A stretch of 64,000 nucleotides of DNA from Fodinisporobacter ferrooxydans (GCF_022818495.1 NZ_CP089291.1:4109501-4173500), one strand, 5' to 3'; shown: positions 45,348 to 54,792, numbered from the stretch's first letter. Notes: a model not told the origin generated them from the sequence alone. Translations and numbers: made by a program.

Positions 45348-46211
45348 TTAATATTTATGCTGCAGCGGTTGTTTTTTGGGTTCGTTTGATGTTTTTTCCA
45401 TATTTCGTAACGCGTCTTTTGTCACTTGGCTTTCCATTTGCGGTGGTTGCGGCGGTTTCATTGTCCCTTGCTGCGCTTGTTTTGCACTGGTAAATTGCTG
45501 CCCGCCGGGATCGATTCCTAATGTCATTTCATTGCGGTCAATTTTTAATGTACCGATTCCATCGACTTCCGCCAATGTGATGCAATCCAGTTGATCGATT
45601 CCCAAGCCCTGCATTTTCAATTGCTGATCGAGCCAATTGCGGGAATATCCTGCAAGGACCAAATTGTCGTCCATGATTTCCCCTTCGACAATGACAGGTG
45701 TTCGTAATTCTTCCGGTTTTGTCGCAAGCATCAAATCAGAAGGGCGTACCGGACGCTCGGACGATTTGGGAATAACGCTGATTTTTCCCACTTCCTCCAT
45801 AATGGCAAATTCCACATCGCTCACGGCTGTCAACCCGTGTGTCCGCAATTCGGAAAGCAGTTCAGGTATTGTAATTCTCGCTTGTTTCATGCCGTTTTCA
45901 TTAATATTGCCCTTGTGTATCAAGACGGTCGGCTGTGCCATTACGGTTCGCCGAATTTTATTATTGAGCATGAGGTAGGAAAATAAAAGATACGTACCTG
46001 TCAGCGAGAGTCCGGCAATCACCGTTGACAGGATACTCGTTGTGGAAAGTGGTGCTGCATAAATGGTTCCAAGAACCACAACCATAACCATGTCAAACGC
46101 CGACATTTCAGCAACTGCCCGTTTTCCCATGATTCGAAATGTAAGAAATCCAACGGCAAAGATGATAACTGCTTTTACAAGGATCATCAGGATACTTGCT
46201 CCAAAGGTCAT
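45348..46211 (-). CDS. DUF421 (YetF-like) membrane protein
   Basis: A 287-residue protein with three N-terminal membrane helices (MILVKAVIIFAVGFLTFRIMG first) and a C-terminal cytoplasmic domain with RPSDLMLATKPEEL. Start ATG 46211 behind AAAGGGG replaces the longer frame at 46289. The proline/glutamine-rich tail (MKPPQPPQMESQ) is extra. Members of this family are often linked with spores or membranes and occur beside DUF1657 genes, as here. The biochemical role is unknown. Confidence 0.88.
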   Translation of the reverse strand: MTFGASILMILVKAVIIFAVGFLTFRIMGKRAVAEMSAFDMVMVVVLGTIYAAPLSTTSILSTVIAGLSLTGTYLLFSYLMLNNKIRRTVMAQPTVLIHKGNINENGMKQARITIPELLSELRTHGLTAVSDVEFAIMEEVGKISVIPKSSERPVRPSDLMLATKPEELRTPVIVEGEIMDDNLVLAGYSRNWLDQQLKMQGLGIDQLDCITLAEVDGIGTLKIDRNEMTLGIDPGGQQFTSAKQAQQGTMKPPQPPQMESQVTKDALRNMEKTSNEPKKQPLQHKY

Positions 46212-46300
46212 ACGTTGTTCCCCTTTCAACGGATAAGAGCCTGTTGAGCGACCATACGGTTCTTTCAACAAGCTCTCAACACATCTCAAACATCCTTTGC

Positions 46301-46507
46301 TTATGATTGCCGGTATTGGGGTTCCTGTTGCTGCATGTAATTAAAACGCGACTTTAAAGTCATGACACAATTGTCCATCGTCTGGGCGAGTTGGTTGTAC
46401 ATTTGTTTTGCTTGTTTGTCATCCGTATCAAGCGAAAATTGTTTCAGACTGGCACATACGCTTTCTGCGGAAGCAATCGTTTGCTGCATCTTCGTGGCTA
46501 TTGTCAT
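46301..46507 (-). CDS. DUF1657 small protein
   Basis: A 68-residue helical protein (MTIATKMQQTIASAESVCAS, then LAQTMDNCVMTLKSRFNYM). ATG 46507 follows GGAGGGGG. DUF1657 proteins are found in spore formers, usually adjacent to DUF421 genes, and are thought to be sporulation-related. The function is not established. Confidence 0.85.
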   Translation of the reverse strand: MTIATKMQQTIASAESVCASLKQFSLDTDDKQAKQMYNQLAQTMDNCVMTLKSRFNYMQQQEPQYRQS

Positions 46508-46622
46508 ATTTAAAATCCCCCTCCTGCAGTTTTATCATGAACCGAAGGAGAGGGATTTACACTGGAAGTTGCTGTTTGATTTAGAATTGGTTGCTTGATA
46601 ATTGGATTTAAAGCTGTTTGAT

Positions 46623-47516
46623 TTAATGATCGCGCGCTACCAGGTAAACGGCAATCGCTTGCAAGAGAGACGTGTCGCAATCGATTTGCTGCAGCTGTCC
46701 GATCGCATCCGTTGTCAATTGATACACCATTTGTCTGGATTGTTCAATTCCATACAGGGATGGATATGTCATCTTTTCCAAATTTGCATCCGCACCGACC
46801 GTTTTCCCCAATTTCTCCTCTTCACCGACCACATCAAGTATGTCATCGACAATTTGGAAAGCAAGGCCAATGTTTTTCGCATAGATCGTCAAGGCTGCGA
46901 GAGTATGTGCGTCCGCTTTTGCCAAAATGGCTCCCATGCGCACAGATGCCGTGAGCAGCGCACCTGTTTTATGTGCATGAATAAATGCAAGGGAACGCTC
47001 ATTTGCCGTCTTTCCTTCATTGATGATATCCGCCACCTGACCGCCGATCATGCCATGAACGCCGGCAGCCTGGCCCAGCTCGCGGATCATCTGCAAGCCG
47101 ATTCCTTCCAGCCCCGCGGGGACCGATTGCGCCATTAATTCGAACGCATATGTCAGCAATGCGTCTCCGGCCAAAACGGCAATGCCGTCGCCGAATACTT
47201 TATGATTGGTCAATTTGCCCCGCCGATAGTCATCATCGTCCATACAAGGCAAATCATCATGAATCAGGGAATACGTATGAATCATTTCCAGGGCGCAGGC
47301 AAAAGGCATGGCCGACATTGCGGAAACGCCAAGCGTTTCCGCAACAGCAATCGCGAGAATAGGGCGCAAGCGTTTGCCGCCGGCAAACAAACTGTACCGC
47401 ATGGATTCATAAATAACTTCCGGGTACATTTCCATTTGCGACAGATAGGTATCAAGGGCCTGTTCAATTTCCTTTGCTTTCTCTTTAAAATACAAAGTTA
47501 CATCAATCTCTGACAT
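46623..47516 (-). CDS. ispA: polyprenyl (farnesyl) diphosphate synthase
   Basis: A class E prenyl synthase condensing DMAPP/IPP to geranyl and farnesyl diphosphate. The first aspartate-rich motif lies in IHDDLPCMDDDDYRRG and the second in AFQIVDDILDVVG. SLFAGGKRLRP and the length (297 residues) match IspA. ATG 47516 with AGAGGAG, located in the end of xseB, is chosen. The xseA-xseB-ispA order is conserved in Bacilli. Confidence 0.96.
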   Translation of the reverse strand: MSEIDVTLYFKEKAKEIEQALDTYLSQMEMYPEVIYESMRYSLFAGGKRLRPILAIAVAETLGVSAMSAMPFACALEMIHTYSLIHDDLPCMDDDDYRRGKLTNHKVFGDGIAVLAGDALLTYAFELMAQSVPAGLEGIGLQMIRELGQAAGVHGMIGGQVADIINEGKTANERSLAFIHAHKTGALLTASVRMGAILAKADAHTLAALTIYAKNIGLAFQIVDDILDVVGEEEKLGKTVGADANLEKMTYPSLYGIEQSRQMVYQLTTDAIGQLQQIDCDTSLLQAIAVYLVARDH

Positions 47517-47519
47517 CAC

Positions 47520-47816
47520 TTACTCCTCTGGCTGAAATGGCCGTTTTTGAAAACTTCCGGCTTCTTGCACCAACATTTCTATTTTTTGTTCTGCCTGATC
47601 CAATCGATCCCGGCACACTTTTGCTAATTGCATGCCTTCCTGAAATTGCGCAATGGCTTGATCCAAAGGCAATTCGCCGCTTTCCAACTGGCGCACAATT
47701 TGTTCCAATCGGTTTAATGCAGTTTCAAACGTTGTTTCCGGATCTTGATGTTGGCCTTGATTGGGATCTTGATTGCCCGCCATATTCTCCGTTTTTTCCA
47801 GATGTTTCGTCATCAT
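47520..47816 (-). CDS. xseB: exodeoxyribonuclease VII small subunit
   Basis: About 98 residues. The conserved core is [20 protein letters not shown] followed by [16 protein letters not shown]. It forms exonuclease VII with XseA. ATG 47816 with GGAGGAAATCG gives a 92-bp overlap with xseA, longer than usual because of an N-terminal Gln/Asp/Pro-rich extension. The farther start at 47873 has no support. Confidence 0.92.
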   Translation of the reverse strand: MMTKHLEKTENMAGNQDPNQGQHQDPETTFETALNRLEQIVRQLESGELPLDQAIAQFQEGMQLAKVCRDRLDQAEQKIEMLVQEAGSFQKRPFQPEE

Positions 47817-49188
47817 CGATTTCCTCCATCCCCCATACTTGACAATCCAGCATGCCATCCTGCAGCCGAACATGAACGATATCCCCAGGCTGCACGTCTC
47901 GCAAGGATTTTACCATCTGCGTTGCTTTTCGATCTTTAAATGTAAGGGAAAATCCCCGCCGCATGGCATGGAGCGGATTGAGCATCTCAAGCTTGTCCAA
48001 TAACCGTTCAAAGTTTCGTTCACCCGTATGATACCGTTCCTGAACTGCTTTGACCAACCGTTGTTGCAACAACCGGGTCTCCCCGGACGCTTTTGCGATC
48101 CGGTGTTTCGGGTCGCATGCCGTCAATGTTTGCGTTGCATCGGACAATCTTCGATTCAACCGTTTGGCAAGTTGTGTCAAAACCAGTTCCAATTGATTTT
48201 CCAGGTGGTCAACGTATTGTTTTTTCTCCAGCAATGTGTGTGCAGGACGGATAAACACGGAGGAAGCGGCAAGCCTCTCAAAGTGTTTCCGTCTTTCCTT
48301 GACCATGCCATGCAATGTTGCAGACAACCGATCCCGGAGTTGATCCACATGGCGCAGCAGGTCGCTCAGATGCGGAACTGCCAACTCCGCAGCCGCAGTC
48401 GGCGTGGCTGCACGTACATCTGCTGCAAAGTCCGCAATCGTAAAGTCTGTCTCATGACCGACAGCCGATATGACAGGGATCCGGGATTGATAAATGGCCC
48501 GTGCAACGATCTCTTCATTAAACGCCCAGAGTTCTTCGAGGGAACCGCCGCCCCGCCCGACGATCAGGACATCCGCTTCGCCGAGTTGATTCATCGTCTC
48601 AATCGCTTTTGCCACAGATGGCGCCGCATCCCTTCCTTGGACAAGTACCGGGTGCAACAGTACATGAACGGCGGGACATCTTCTTTGGATCGTCGTAATA
48701 ATGTCGCGCACAGCCGCTCCCGTCGGTGAAGTAATCACTCCGACCACTTTTGGAAACACAGGCAACATGCGCTTTCGTTCCTGAGCAAATAAGCCTTCCT
48801 TTTCCAACCGTTCCTTTAACTGTTGAAACGCAAGATGCAATGCGCCAATCCCGTCCGGCTGCATTTCTTCAACATAAAATTGATACTGTCCATCCCGTTC
48901 ATAGACATCGACAAAACCTCTTGCAATTACTTTTGTTCCATCTTTCGGCAAAAACATCAAATTTCGATTTTTGCCTGCAAACATCACGGCCCGTATCCTG
49001 CTTTGATCATCTTTCAAAGTAAAGTACATATGCCCGCGGCTGTGGTGAGTAAAATTGGAAATCTCTCCACGGACCCAAACATTTGCAAGAACAGGATCTG
49101 TTTGCATGAGCCGCTTTACATACAGATTGAGTTCGCCGATGGATAGAATCGTTTCTATGCTGGTTTTTGCCATAAAGCCGCTAACCAT
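47725..49188 (-). CDS. xseA: exodeoxyribonuclease VII large subunit
   Basis: A 487-residue nuclease. It has an N-terminal OB fold ([20 protein letters not shown]), the catalytic domain with [41 protein letters not shown] and [16 protein letters not shown], then a long coiled coil. It degrades single-stranded DNA to short oligonucleotides. ATG 49188 overlaps the end of folD (GTAAGATG) with GGAG 7 nt upstream. Confidence 0.96.
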   Translation of the reverse strand: MVSGFMAKTSIETILSIGELNLYVKRLMQTDPVLANVWVRGEISNFTHHSRGHMYFTLKDDQSRIRAVMFAGKNRNLMFLPKDGTKVIARGFVDVYERDGQYQFYVEEMQPDGIGALHLAFQQLKERLEKEGLFAQERKRMLPVFPKVVGVITSPTGAAVRDIITTIQRRCPAVHVLLHPVLVQGRDAAPSVAKAIETMNQLGEADVLIVGRGGGSLEELWAFNEEIVARAIYQSRIPVISAVGHETDFTIADFAADVRAATPTAAAELAVPHLSDLLRHVDQLRDRLSATLHGMVKERRKHFERLAASSVFIRPAHTLLEKKQYVDHLENQLELVLTQLAKRLNRRLSDATQTLTACDPKHRIAKASGETRLLQQRLVKAVQERYHTGERNFERLLDKLEMLNPLHAMRRGFSLTFKDRKATQMVKSLRDVQPGDIVHVRLQDGMLDCQVWGMEEIDDDETSGKNGEYGGQSRSQSRPTSRSGNNV

Positions 49189-49189
49189 C

Positions 49190-50038
49190 TTACGACTCCA
49201 ATCTCTTTGCTGCTTCTACTGTATTATACAAAAGCATGGCAATCGTCATCGGCCCGACTCCGCCCGGGACTGGAGTAATCGCGGAAGCAACATGCCGCAC
49301 TTCCTCAAAATCCACGTCGCCAACCAACCGCCCGTTCACGCGATTGATTCCTACATCGATCACTGCCGCCCCGCTTTTGACCATATCGGCCGTGATCATT
49401 CGCAGTTTGCCGACGGCGGCAATCAGGATGTCCGCCTGCTTTGTGAAATTCTTTAAATGAACGGTCTTCGAATGACAGATGGTCACTGTCGCATTGTGCT
49501 GCAGCAACAAGGCGGCCAACGGCTTGCCGACGATATTGCTGCGTCCGACGATCACCGCGTGCTTTCCTTCGATCGGAATGTTTTCATACTGCAGCAATTG
49601 TATGACACCATGTGGTGTACAAGGCAGGAATGTGGGCAATCCGGTTTGCAATTTACCGACATTCATCAGATGAAATCCGTCCACATCTTTATCCGGTGAA
49701 ATCGCAAGCAATATGGATGATTCCGAAATATGAGACGGCAGCGGCAATTGAACAAGAATTCCATGAATCAGGGAAGATTCGTTTAATTCGTGAATGGTAT
49801 GCAACAGCTCCGCTTCCGATACGCTTGCAGGCAATCGATACACTTTTGAGTATATTCCCAAGCTTTCACAAGCTTTTTCTTTCCCTCTCACATAACTATG
49901 TGAAGCCGGATCTTCCCCTACCAGGATCACTGCCAGGCCCGGTTGCACATGATGCGCGGCAAGTTCTGCCACCTCTTGCTTTAAGCGCTCCCGCAGCGCA
50001 TGGGCAATTTTTTTTCCATCAATTACTGTCGCTGTCAA
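49190..50038 (-). CDS. folD: bifunctional methylenetetrahydrofolate dehydrogenase/cyclohydrolase
   Basis: Interconverts 5,10-methylene-, methenyl- and 10-formyl-tetrahydrofolate. GLAVILVGEDPASHSYVRGK holds the catalytic Lys region, VQLPLPSHI and PCTPHGVIQLL follow, and HAVIVGRSNIVGKPLAALL is the NADP site. The frame extends to 50143, but TTG 50038 with AGAGG 8 nt upstream gives 282 residues, the family norm, so the upstream part is rejected. Confidence 0.93.
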   Translation of the reverse strand: MTATVIDGKKIAHALRERLKQEVAELAAHHVQPGLAVILVGEDPASHSYVRGKEKACESLGIYSKVYRLPASVSEAELLHTIHELNESSLIHGILVQLPLPSHISESSILLAISPDKDVDGFHLMNVGKLQTGLPTFLPCTPHGVIQLLQYENIPIEGKHAVIVGRSNIVGKPLAALLLQHNATVTICHSKTVHLKNFTKQADILIAAVGKLRMITADMVKSGAAVIDVGINRVNGRLVGDVDFEEVRHVASAITPVPGGVGPMTIAMLLYNTVEAAKRLES

Positions 50039-50190
50039 CAAAACCACCTCTGTTTCACATTGTATGGACATGCTTACATCTGAAGTGCTTTTATTTCTAA
50101 ATTTCAAAGTTCTTACACGCCGCATGCATTCCGATCGCATCATTCACAGATCGTATCACAGATATTTCCGTATAGATATTTACGCATGTA

Positions 50191-50228
50191 TAATAAAATA
50201 AAAGCTCACACTATTGTAGCGTGAACTT
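50191..50228 (-). terminator. terminator after the coiled-coil repeat gene
   Basis: On the minus strand AAGTTCACGCTA pairs with TAGTGTGAGCTT (G-U pairs at two positions) around a CAA loop, and TTATTTTATT follows. It separates the repeat protein gene from folD. Confidence 0.75.
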
Positions 50229-50279
50229 TTGATTGTGTCATCTTCCCGTATGGCGGCGGACAGGATTGTGGACGAATCC

Positions 50280-50807
50280 TTAACGGGCTCTTCGTAAATA
50301 GTGTATCTCTTTTTCCTGGTCAAATAATTTGACTTTGATATAGTCCTGATCATTTTGGATCTTCATTAAGCTTCCATTTGCCGATTCTTTAAACTCTTTG
50401 AATTCTTGCCGGAAGTTCGTCAAATCCGTATGGAGAGCATCGATCTTGTTGTTCATTTCTGTACGGAGTCCGGAAATCTCGGCATGCATCTCTTCGCGAA
50501 GACCGGAAATCTCGGCATGCATCTCTTCGCGAAGGCCGGAAATCTCCGCACGCATTTCTTCCCGCAGGCCGGAAATCTCCGCACGCATTTCTTCCCGCAG
50601 GCCGGAAATCTCCGCATGCATTTCTTCCCGCAGGCCGGAAATCTCGGCATGCATTTCTTCCCGGATTTCTTTGCGGAACTTGTCCGAATCCCGTCGAAAT
50701 TCATTCATTTCCTGACGCATCTCATTCATTTCCTGACGCATCTCATATACTGCTTTTGTCAAATCACGGACGGAAGCCAACAACAAATCAAGTGTTTGAT
50801 CGCTCAT
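50280..50807 (-). CDS. coiled-coil protein with six 11-residue repeats
   Basis: A 175-residue, almost wholly helical, highly charged protein. After EMRQEMNEMRQEMNEF it contains six near-identical copies of EEMHAEISGLR (or RAEISGLR), then KIDALHTDLTNFRQEFKEF. An 11-residue period favours a hendecad, right-handed or straight coiled coil. No membrane segment or enzyme motif is present. ATG 50807 follows AAAGGAG and a terminator follows the gene, so it is its own transcription unit. It resembles small DUF-type coiled-coil proteins of Bacillales. The function is unknown. Confidence 0.8.
   Translation of the reverse strand: MSDQTLDLLLASVRDLTKAVYEMRQEMNEMRQEMNEFRRDSDKFRKEIREEMHAEISGLREEMHAEISGLREEMRAEISGLREEMRAEISGLREEMHAEISGLREEMHAEISGLRTEMNNKIDALHTDLTNFRQEFKEFKESANGSLMKIQNDQDYIKVKLFDQEKEIHYLRRAR
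50470..50667. repeat. six tandem 33-bp repeats inside the coiled-coil gene
   Basis: CCGGAAATCTC recurs at 50470, 50503, 50536, 50569, 50602 and 50635, exactly 33 bp apart. Units differ at only a few bases (GCATGCAT or GCACGCAT; TCGCGAAG or CCCGCAGG). The period keeps the reading frame, so copy number can change without loss of the protein. Confidence 0.93.
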
Positions 50808-50883
50808 TGCTTTTTCGCTCCTTTAATGGATCTTTTCAACGGATCCCCCGATTCAACACATGTACGCCACATTGCGTCATACT

Positions 50884-51047
50884 TGTAGAGGATGTTCAAA
50901 AAGTAGTCAAAACTCCACGGCGGATTGCTTTGCCGAATCCCAAAAAGGCTTACTCATGTACCAAACACGTACACTCCGTCGCCTTTTCGTGCTTCGGCTT
51001 CGCACTCCTTGTGTCTTACTTAACCACTTTTTGAACACACACTTGTA
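50884..51047 (+). repeat. MITE-like repeat, copy 1 (inverted relative to copy 2)
   Basis: A non-coding unit of about 164 bp whose ends are themselves inverted (GTTCAAAAAGTAGT at 50894 and ACCACTTTTTGAAC ending 51036). The 143-bp core is virtually identical, in opposite orientation, to 52127-52269. It ends one base before the stop codon of the ferredoxin-NADP reductase gene. No transposase is present, so it would have to be mobilised in trans. Confidence 0.85.
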
Positions 51048-52040
51048 TTATAATTTCATGCTGCTGCTATGGCCAGGGTGCAATTTTGACTTGGGATCGA
51101 TATACATTTTTGCATTGTTCACAGCTGTCGGCGCTTCGCCAAAACCTGTGGCAATCAATTTTATTTTGCCCGGATATGTGACGATGTCTCCCGCTGCATA
51201 GATTCCTTCAATATTTGTTTCCATTTTTGTATTGACGACAATGGCGTTATCTTCGATTTCAAGGCCCCAGTCGAGGATCGGTCCAAGACTTGCGCTAAAT
51301 CCGAGAGCTCCAATAATCACGTCGACATCGATGTCTTCCAATTGTTTGGTTTTATTTTGAATCAAAGTTGCACGTTCCAATTTTTCTTCCCCGTGCAATG
51401 CTTGTAATTCATAAAATACTTTCATCTCCACATTGGAATCGTGCAATTGTCTGACACTTTCCTCATGTGCCCGGAATCCGTCACGCCTGTGCACCAATGT
51501 CACTTTTTCCGCTACAGTCTCCAACATCAATGCAAAATCAACGGCTGAGTCACCGCCGCCGACCACTACGCATTTTTTGCCGCGGAATTTTTCCAGATCA
51601 TCAATAAAATAATAAATGCCGTTGTTTTCAAATTTCTCCGTGTTTTCAGCCGGCAGTTGCTTCGGTGTGAATGCGCCGATTCCGCCTGTTAAAATAACTG
51701 TTTTGGAAACATGCACACCGGCTGTCGTCGTCAGGCGGAAAAGACCGTCTGCTTGCTTTTCCACATCCATGACTTGTTCTCCAAGCACAACCGTCGGTGA
51801 AAACCGGGACATTTGCTCTTTGAGTTGATCGATCAGCTCTTGTGCTTTTACTTTTGGAAAACCGGCTACATCGTAGATATATTTTTCCGGGTATAAAGCA
51901 GAAAGCTGCCCGCCCAGTTGTGGCAAACTATCGATGATTTTCGTCGAAGCAGCACGTATGCCGGCATAAAACGCCGTAAACAAACCGACAGGGCCGCCGC
52001 CGATAATCGTAATATCATACACTTTGTCGTCTTGCACCAT
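51048..52040 (-). CDS. ferredoxin/flavodoxin-NADP+ reductase, TrxB-like (YumC type)
   Basis: A 330-residue flavoprotein with the FAD site [35 protein letters not shown], the NADPH site [17 protein letters not shown] and a C-terminal FAD loop [14 protein letters not shown]. It lacks the CxxC of thioredoxin reductase, as expected for this group. ATG 52040 with AGAGGGG is preferred to TTG 52103. It is bracketed on both sides by inverted 164-bp repeats, leaving only about 75 bp for its own promoter. Confidence 0.93.
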   Translation of the reverse strand: MVQDDKVYDITIIGGGPVGLFTAFYAGIRAASTKIIDSLPQLGGQLSALYPEKYIYDVAGFPKVKAQELIDQLKEQMSRFSPTVVLGEQVMDVEKQADGLFRLTTTAGVHVSKTVILTGGIGAFTPKQLPAENTEKFENNGIYYFIDDLEKFRGKKCVVVGGGDSAVDFALMLETVAEKVTLVHRRDGFRAHEESVRQLHDSNVEMKVFYELQALHGEEKLERATLIQNKTKQLEDIDVDVIIGALGFSASLGPILDWGLEIEDNAIVVNTKMETNIEGIYAAGDIVTYPGKIKLIATGFGEAPTAVNNAKMYIDPKSKLHPGHSSSMKL

Positions 52041-52115
52041 GGTAAAAACCCCTCTCTTGTCCATTTCCACTGAGATAGCAAATTTGTAAACCTTTTCAAC
52101 CAAACCTCATGATAC

Positions 52116-52279
52116 TATAAGTGCGTGTTCAAAAAGTGGTTAAGTAAGACACAAGGAGTGCGAAGCCGAAGCACGAAAAGGCGACGGAGTGTACGTGTTT
52201 GGTACATGAGTAAGCCTTTTTGGGATTCGGCAAAGCAATCCGCCGTGGAGTTTTGACTACTTTTTGAACGTCCTCTATA
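52116..52279 (-). repeat. MITE-like repeat, copy 2
   Basis: The inverted partner of 50884-51047. The cores at 52127-52269 and 50894-51036 are both 143 bp. The outer flanks TATAAGTGCGT and GAGGACG-like ends are also shared, which defines a unit of about 164 bp. It lies between the TsaD-like stop (52293) and the reductase start. Confidence 0.85.
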
Positions 52280-52292
52280 ATTTTGAATTATA

Positions 52293-53303
52293 CTATAATA
52301 TAGGGTTTGTACCAATGGTCTTCTCGTACCATTTCAAACCGATTCTAGCAACTCCGAATGCATTGTCGGTAGAATATTTCGGTTCCGCAAAGAACAGCCG
52401 CAATCCCACAGCGGGATGCTGCAATCGTTGCACAAGACGTTGCCGAATCCACCGGTTCGCAGCAACACCTCCGACAAGCAACGCATGTGTCAATTGAAGT
52501 TCCTGTTTCGCTTTTACCAGCAGCTTCTCCATGCCTTTGGCAATGCAGCTTTCGACAGCCCGAGCGATCCGTTCCTTAGGCACCCCTTCCTCAAATGCCC
52601 GCAATGCCTTTGTCTCCGCGCCGGAAAAACTAAGTTCATATCCTTTTATCGGTGCCGACAAAAAAAATCCTGGCACATCCGCCTGCTCGCCATGACTCCT
52701 TGCGCCTGTGTCACATACGCGAGCCAGGTTTTCCAAATGGGGACCTGCGGGAAACGGCAAACCTAATGCAACGCCGACCCGATCGACAAACTGTCCCGCA
52801 TGCAAATCGCGGCTGCTGCCCAGTTCTCGGATTTGATACCCTGGATCTGTTCGTTCCACCAACAGCAAGTCGGTGGTCCCGCCAGACAAGTGGATCGCCA
52901 GAAATTGGTCTGTCGGCACATCACCGGCCGTTCCCTCACCGGCCGCGATGTGCCCTTCCTGATGTGTTGTTTTGACCAACGGCACGCCGCAAGTCGCTGC
53001 AATCGCCTCGGCAATGGCCATTCCCGCCGTAAACACAGGCATATAAGAACCTGACAGCGGCCGGGGTTTTTCACTGACTGCAACTGCCGCCAAGCGGTCG
53101 CCAAACGGTTGTACGGAGCGGAATAGATCAGGAAAATTTTGAATGTGCTGAAACAGCGCGGCAGACTGCTGCAAACCTCTTTGTCCTTGCGGCACCTTTA
53201 ATAGTTGCCGCGCTTCATGGATGATCTCCCCTTGCTCATCAATCACACATATGGATGTCGTGTAATTGCTCGTATCGATTCCCAAAACACACTTGGAAGT
53301 CAA
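52293..53303 (-). CDS. TsaD/Kae1-like paralogue (Gcp-family)
   Basis: A 336-residue ASKHA-fold protein. It has CVLGIDTSNYTTSICVID at the N-terminus, the metal-binding HxxxH in KTTHQEGHIAAG, LAIHLSGGTTDLLLV and ALLVGGVAANRWIR. True TsaD makes the t6A tRNA modification and is usually near tsaB/tsaE. This copy lies beside nusB and lacks those partners, so it is a paralogue of uncertain role. TTG 53303 with GGAG 8 nt upstream is the start. nusB ends 6 bp before, so the two are co-transcribed. Confidence 0.85.
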   Translation of the reverse strand: MTSKCVLGIDTSNYTTSICVIDEQGEIIHEARQLLKVPQGQRGLQQSAALFQHIQNFPDLFRSVQPFGDRLAAVAVSEKPRPLSGSYMPVFTAGMAIAEAIAATCGVPLVKTTHQEGHIAAGEGTAGDVPTDQFLAIHLSGGTTDLLLVERTDPGYQIRELGSSRDLHAGQFVDRVGVALGLPFPAGPHLENLARVCDTGARSHGEQADVPGFFLSAPIKGYELSFSGAETKALRAFEEGVPKERIARAVESCIAKGMEKLLVKAKQELQLTHALLVGGVAANRWIRQRLVQRLQHPAVGLRLFFAEPKYSTDNAFGVARIGLKWYEKTIGTNPIL

Positions 53304-53309
53304 AGCATA

Positions 53310-53768
53310 TCACTCCACTTCCGATGTCTTTCCATCATTCTCATCGGCTCCTGAAAGTTTGGAGCGCAAGGAATCGCGATCTTGAATCATTTTGCCTAAA
53401 ATGCCATTGACAAATTTACCGGATTCCTGTGTACTGAATGTTTTTGCAATTTCAATTGCTTCATTTAATACTACGTTTTCCGGTATATCTGTTTCGAACA
53501 ACAACTCATATGTTGCCAAACGCAATACATTGCGATCGACTGCAGCCATTCGATCCAATTCCCAGCCGATGCTGTATGTTTTTATGATGGAATCAATTTT
53601 CGATTTATGTTTCAAAATCCCTTCTATCAACCGTTGAAAATACGGACGATCAACTGTACTCCCTTCATGCTCCAGAGCAAAATCCATCGCCAACGTTTTA
53701 TCCGCATCTGCGACATCCATTTGAAAAAGTGTTTGCAACGCTTTTTCCCGGGTAATTCTGCGACTCAT
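53310..53768 (-). CDS. nusB: transcription antitermination factor NusB
   Basis: An all-helical protein of 152 residues: RRITREKALQTLFQMDVADA, DRNVLRLATYELLFETDIPENVVLNE (in part) and GKFVNGILGK. It binds boxA RNA with NusE for rRNA antitermination. ATG 53768 follows AGGGGAG. In most Bacilli it follows the asp23 group directly; here 194 bp with a terminator lie between. Confidence 0.95.
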   Translation of the reverse strand: MSRRITREKALQTLFQMDVADADKTLAMDFALEHEGSTVDRPYFQRLIEGILKHKSKIDSIIKTYSIGWELDRMAAVDRNVLRLATYELLFETDIPENVVLNEAIEIAKTFSTQESGKFVNGILGKMIQDRDSLRSKLSGADENDGKTSEVE

Positions 53769-53962
53769 ACAAAAACTCCCCTAACATTCGAACTATGTAC
53801 TATTTTAAGCCGGACAGACACTACAAACCGCAGCCTAATAGAAACTGCCAATCGCATTCTATAGTTATTCATGGTTGGACATCCTTGCTGCTTTCATACA
53901 CATTGTGCGCACAAGGGACCATTTGTAAACCATTTTCCGCATCCCGTTGCCTTTTCACACCC

Positions 53963-53990
53963 AAAAAACCCCACTGATTGAACAGTGGGG
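53963..53990 (-). terminator. terminator of the asp23-amaP-DUF2273 operon
   Basis: CCCCACTG/CAGTGGGG with a 6-nt loop directly after the DUF2273 stop, followed by six U on the minus strand. A textbook intrinsic terminator. Confidence 0.9.
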
Positions 53991-54227
53991 CTACTCACGA
54001 AATCGGTGGATGTTTGGAATGATGCGTTCAATCACATCATACCAACCTTCCCGCTCATCCAAAACTTTGCCAATGTACCAGCCGGCTGTCACAAACAACA
54101 CAAACATGATCGTATGCCAGAAACCTGCAATTAGATAGATAAAACCCAGCACAATACCGGAAAGCAGTCCCAATGTACGCGAATTCCGTTTTTCCCACAA
54201 TGCGACAACCCGTTCCCAACGATCCAT
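53991..54227 (-). CDS. DUF2273 small membrane protein
   Basis: A 78-residue protein with two membrane helices (TLGLLSGIVLGFIYLIAGFW and TIMFVLFVTAGWYIGKVLD). ATG 54227 (MDRWERVVALWEKRN) starts 4 bp after the amaP stop. The longer frame to 54281 lies inside amaP. DUF2273 proteins accompany AmaP and Asp23 and probably take part in the envelope stress complex. Confidence 0.88.
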   Translation of the reverse strand: MDRWERVVALWEKRNSRTLGLLSGIVLGFIYLIAGFWHTIMFVLFVTAGWYIGKVLDEREGWYDVIERIIPNIHRFRE

Positions 54228-54231
54228 TGTA

Positions 54232-54780
54232 TTATTCCACCCGTATCCGTTCCGATTTGTTGCGTTTGACCGATTGCCCATTTACAATATCCCGAATCGA
54301 AACCGTGACTGATCGGACATGGATTCCAGTCGTGTCTTGGACATATGTTCGCACTTTTTCCTGCAATTGTTCGGTAAGTGTCGGAACGTTCAAGTCCGGC
54401 TGAACAAGGCCTCGTATTTTGATGGCAATTCCGCCTTCTGCCTGAATAATGGATGCTTTCATTTCTGCCAATCCCCGCATGGATTGTGCAGCGCGAATCG
54501 CTAAACTCTCAAGGGTCTGATAGCTGATATTGACATCGCCATTCGTTGTTCGTTGTACGAATGATGAAAAACGCTCCGTTTTTTTGCCGCGCATAAAGAG
54601 AAACCGAATACTGAGCAGAAACATCACGATCCCGCTTGCAAATGTCCACATATCTCCTTGCAGCGGTGCAAGCAAATGCAACAGCAAATTTCCGCCATAT
54701 CCATGGAATGCAAGCAATGCGCTTGCCAGTCCAACGATGATGGCATACATGCAAAGAACGATACGATCCAGTATATTCAT
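54232..54780 (-). CDS. amaP: alkaline shock response membrane anchor AmaP
   Basis: A 182-residue protein with two N-terminal membrane helices (IVLCMYAIIVGLASALLAFH and MWTFASGIVMFLLSIRFLF) and a soluble Asp23-like domain (ISYQTLESLAIRAAQSMRG). In Staphylococcus AmaP anchors Asp23 to the membrane. It sits 12 bp after asp23. Confidence 0.9.
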   Translation of the reverse strand: MNILDRIVLCMYAIIVGLASALLAFHGYGGNLLLHLLAPLQGDMWTFASGIVMFLLSIRFLFMRGKKTERFSSFVQRTTNGDVNISYQTLESLAIRAAQSMRGLAEMKASIIQAEGGIAIKIRGLVQPDLNVPTLTEQLQEKVRTYVQDTTGIHVRSVTVSIRDIVNGQSVKRNKSERIRVE

Positions 54781-54792
54781 ACGATCAATCCT

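Noticed and set aside
50039-50143. longer N-terminus for FolD
   Set aside because: The extension is basic and non-homologous; TTG 50038 with AGAGG upstream gives the usual 282 residues.
50470-50667. CRISPR-like regular repeats
   Set aside because: The 33-bp units are directly tandem with no spacers, lie in an open reading frame and encode a coiled coil.
52115-52315. 66-residue minus-strand frame over the second repeat
   Set aside because: It is contained in the MITE-like repeat and recurs in the other copy; no ribosome site.
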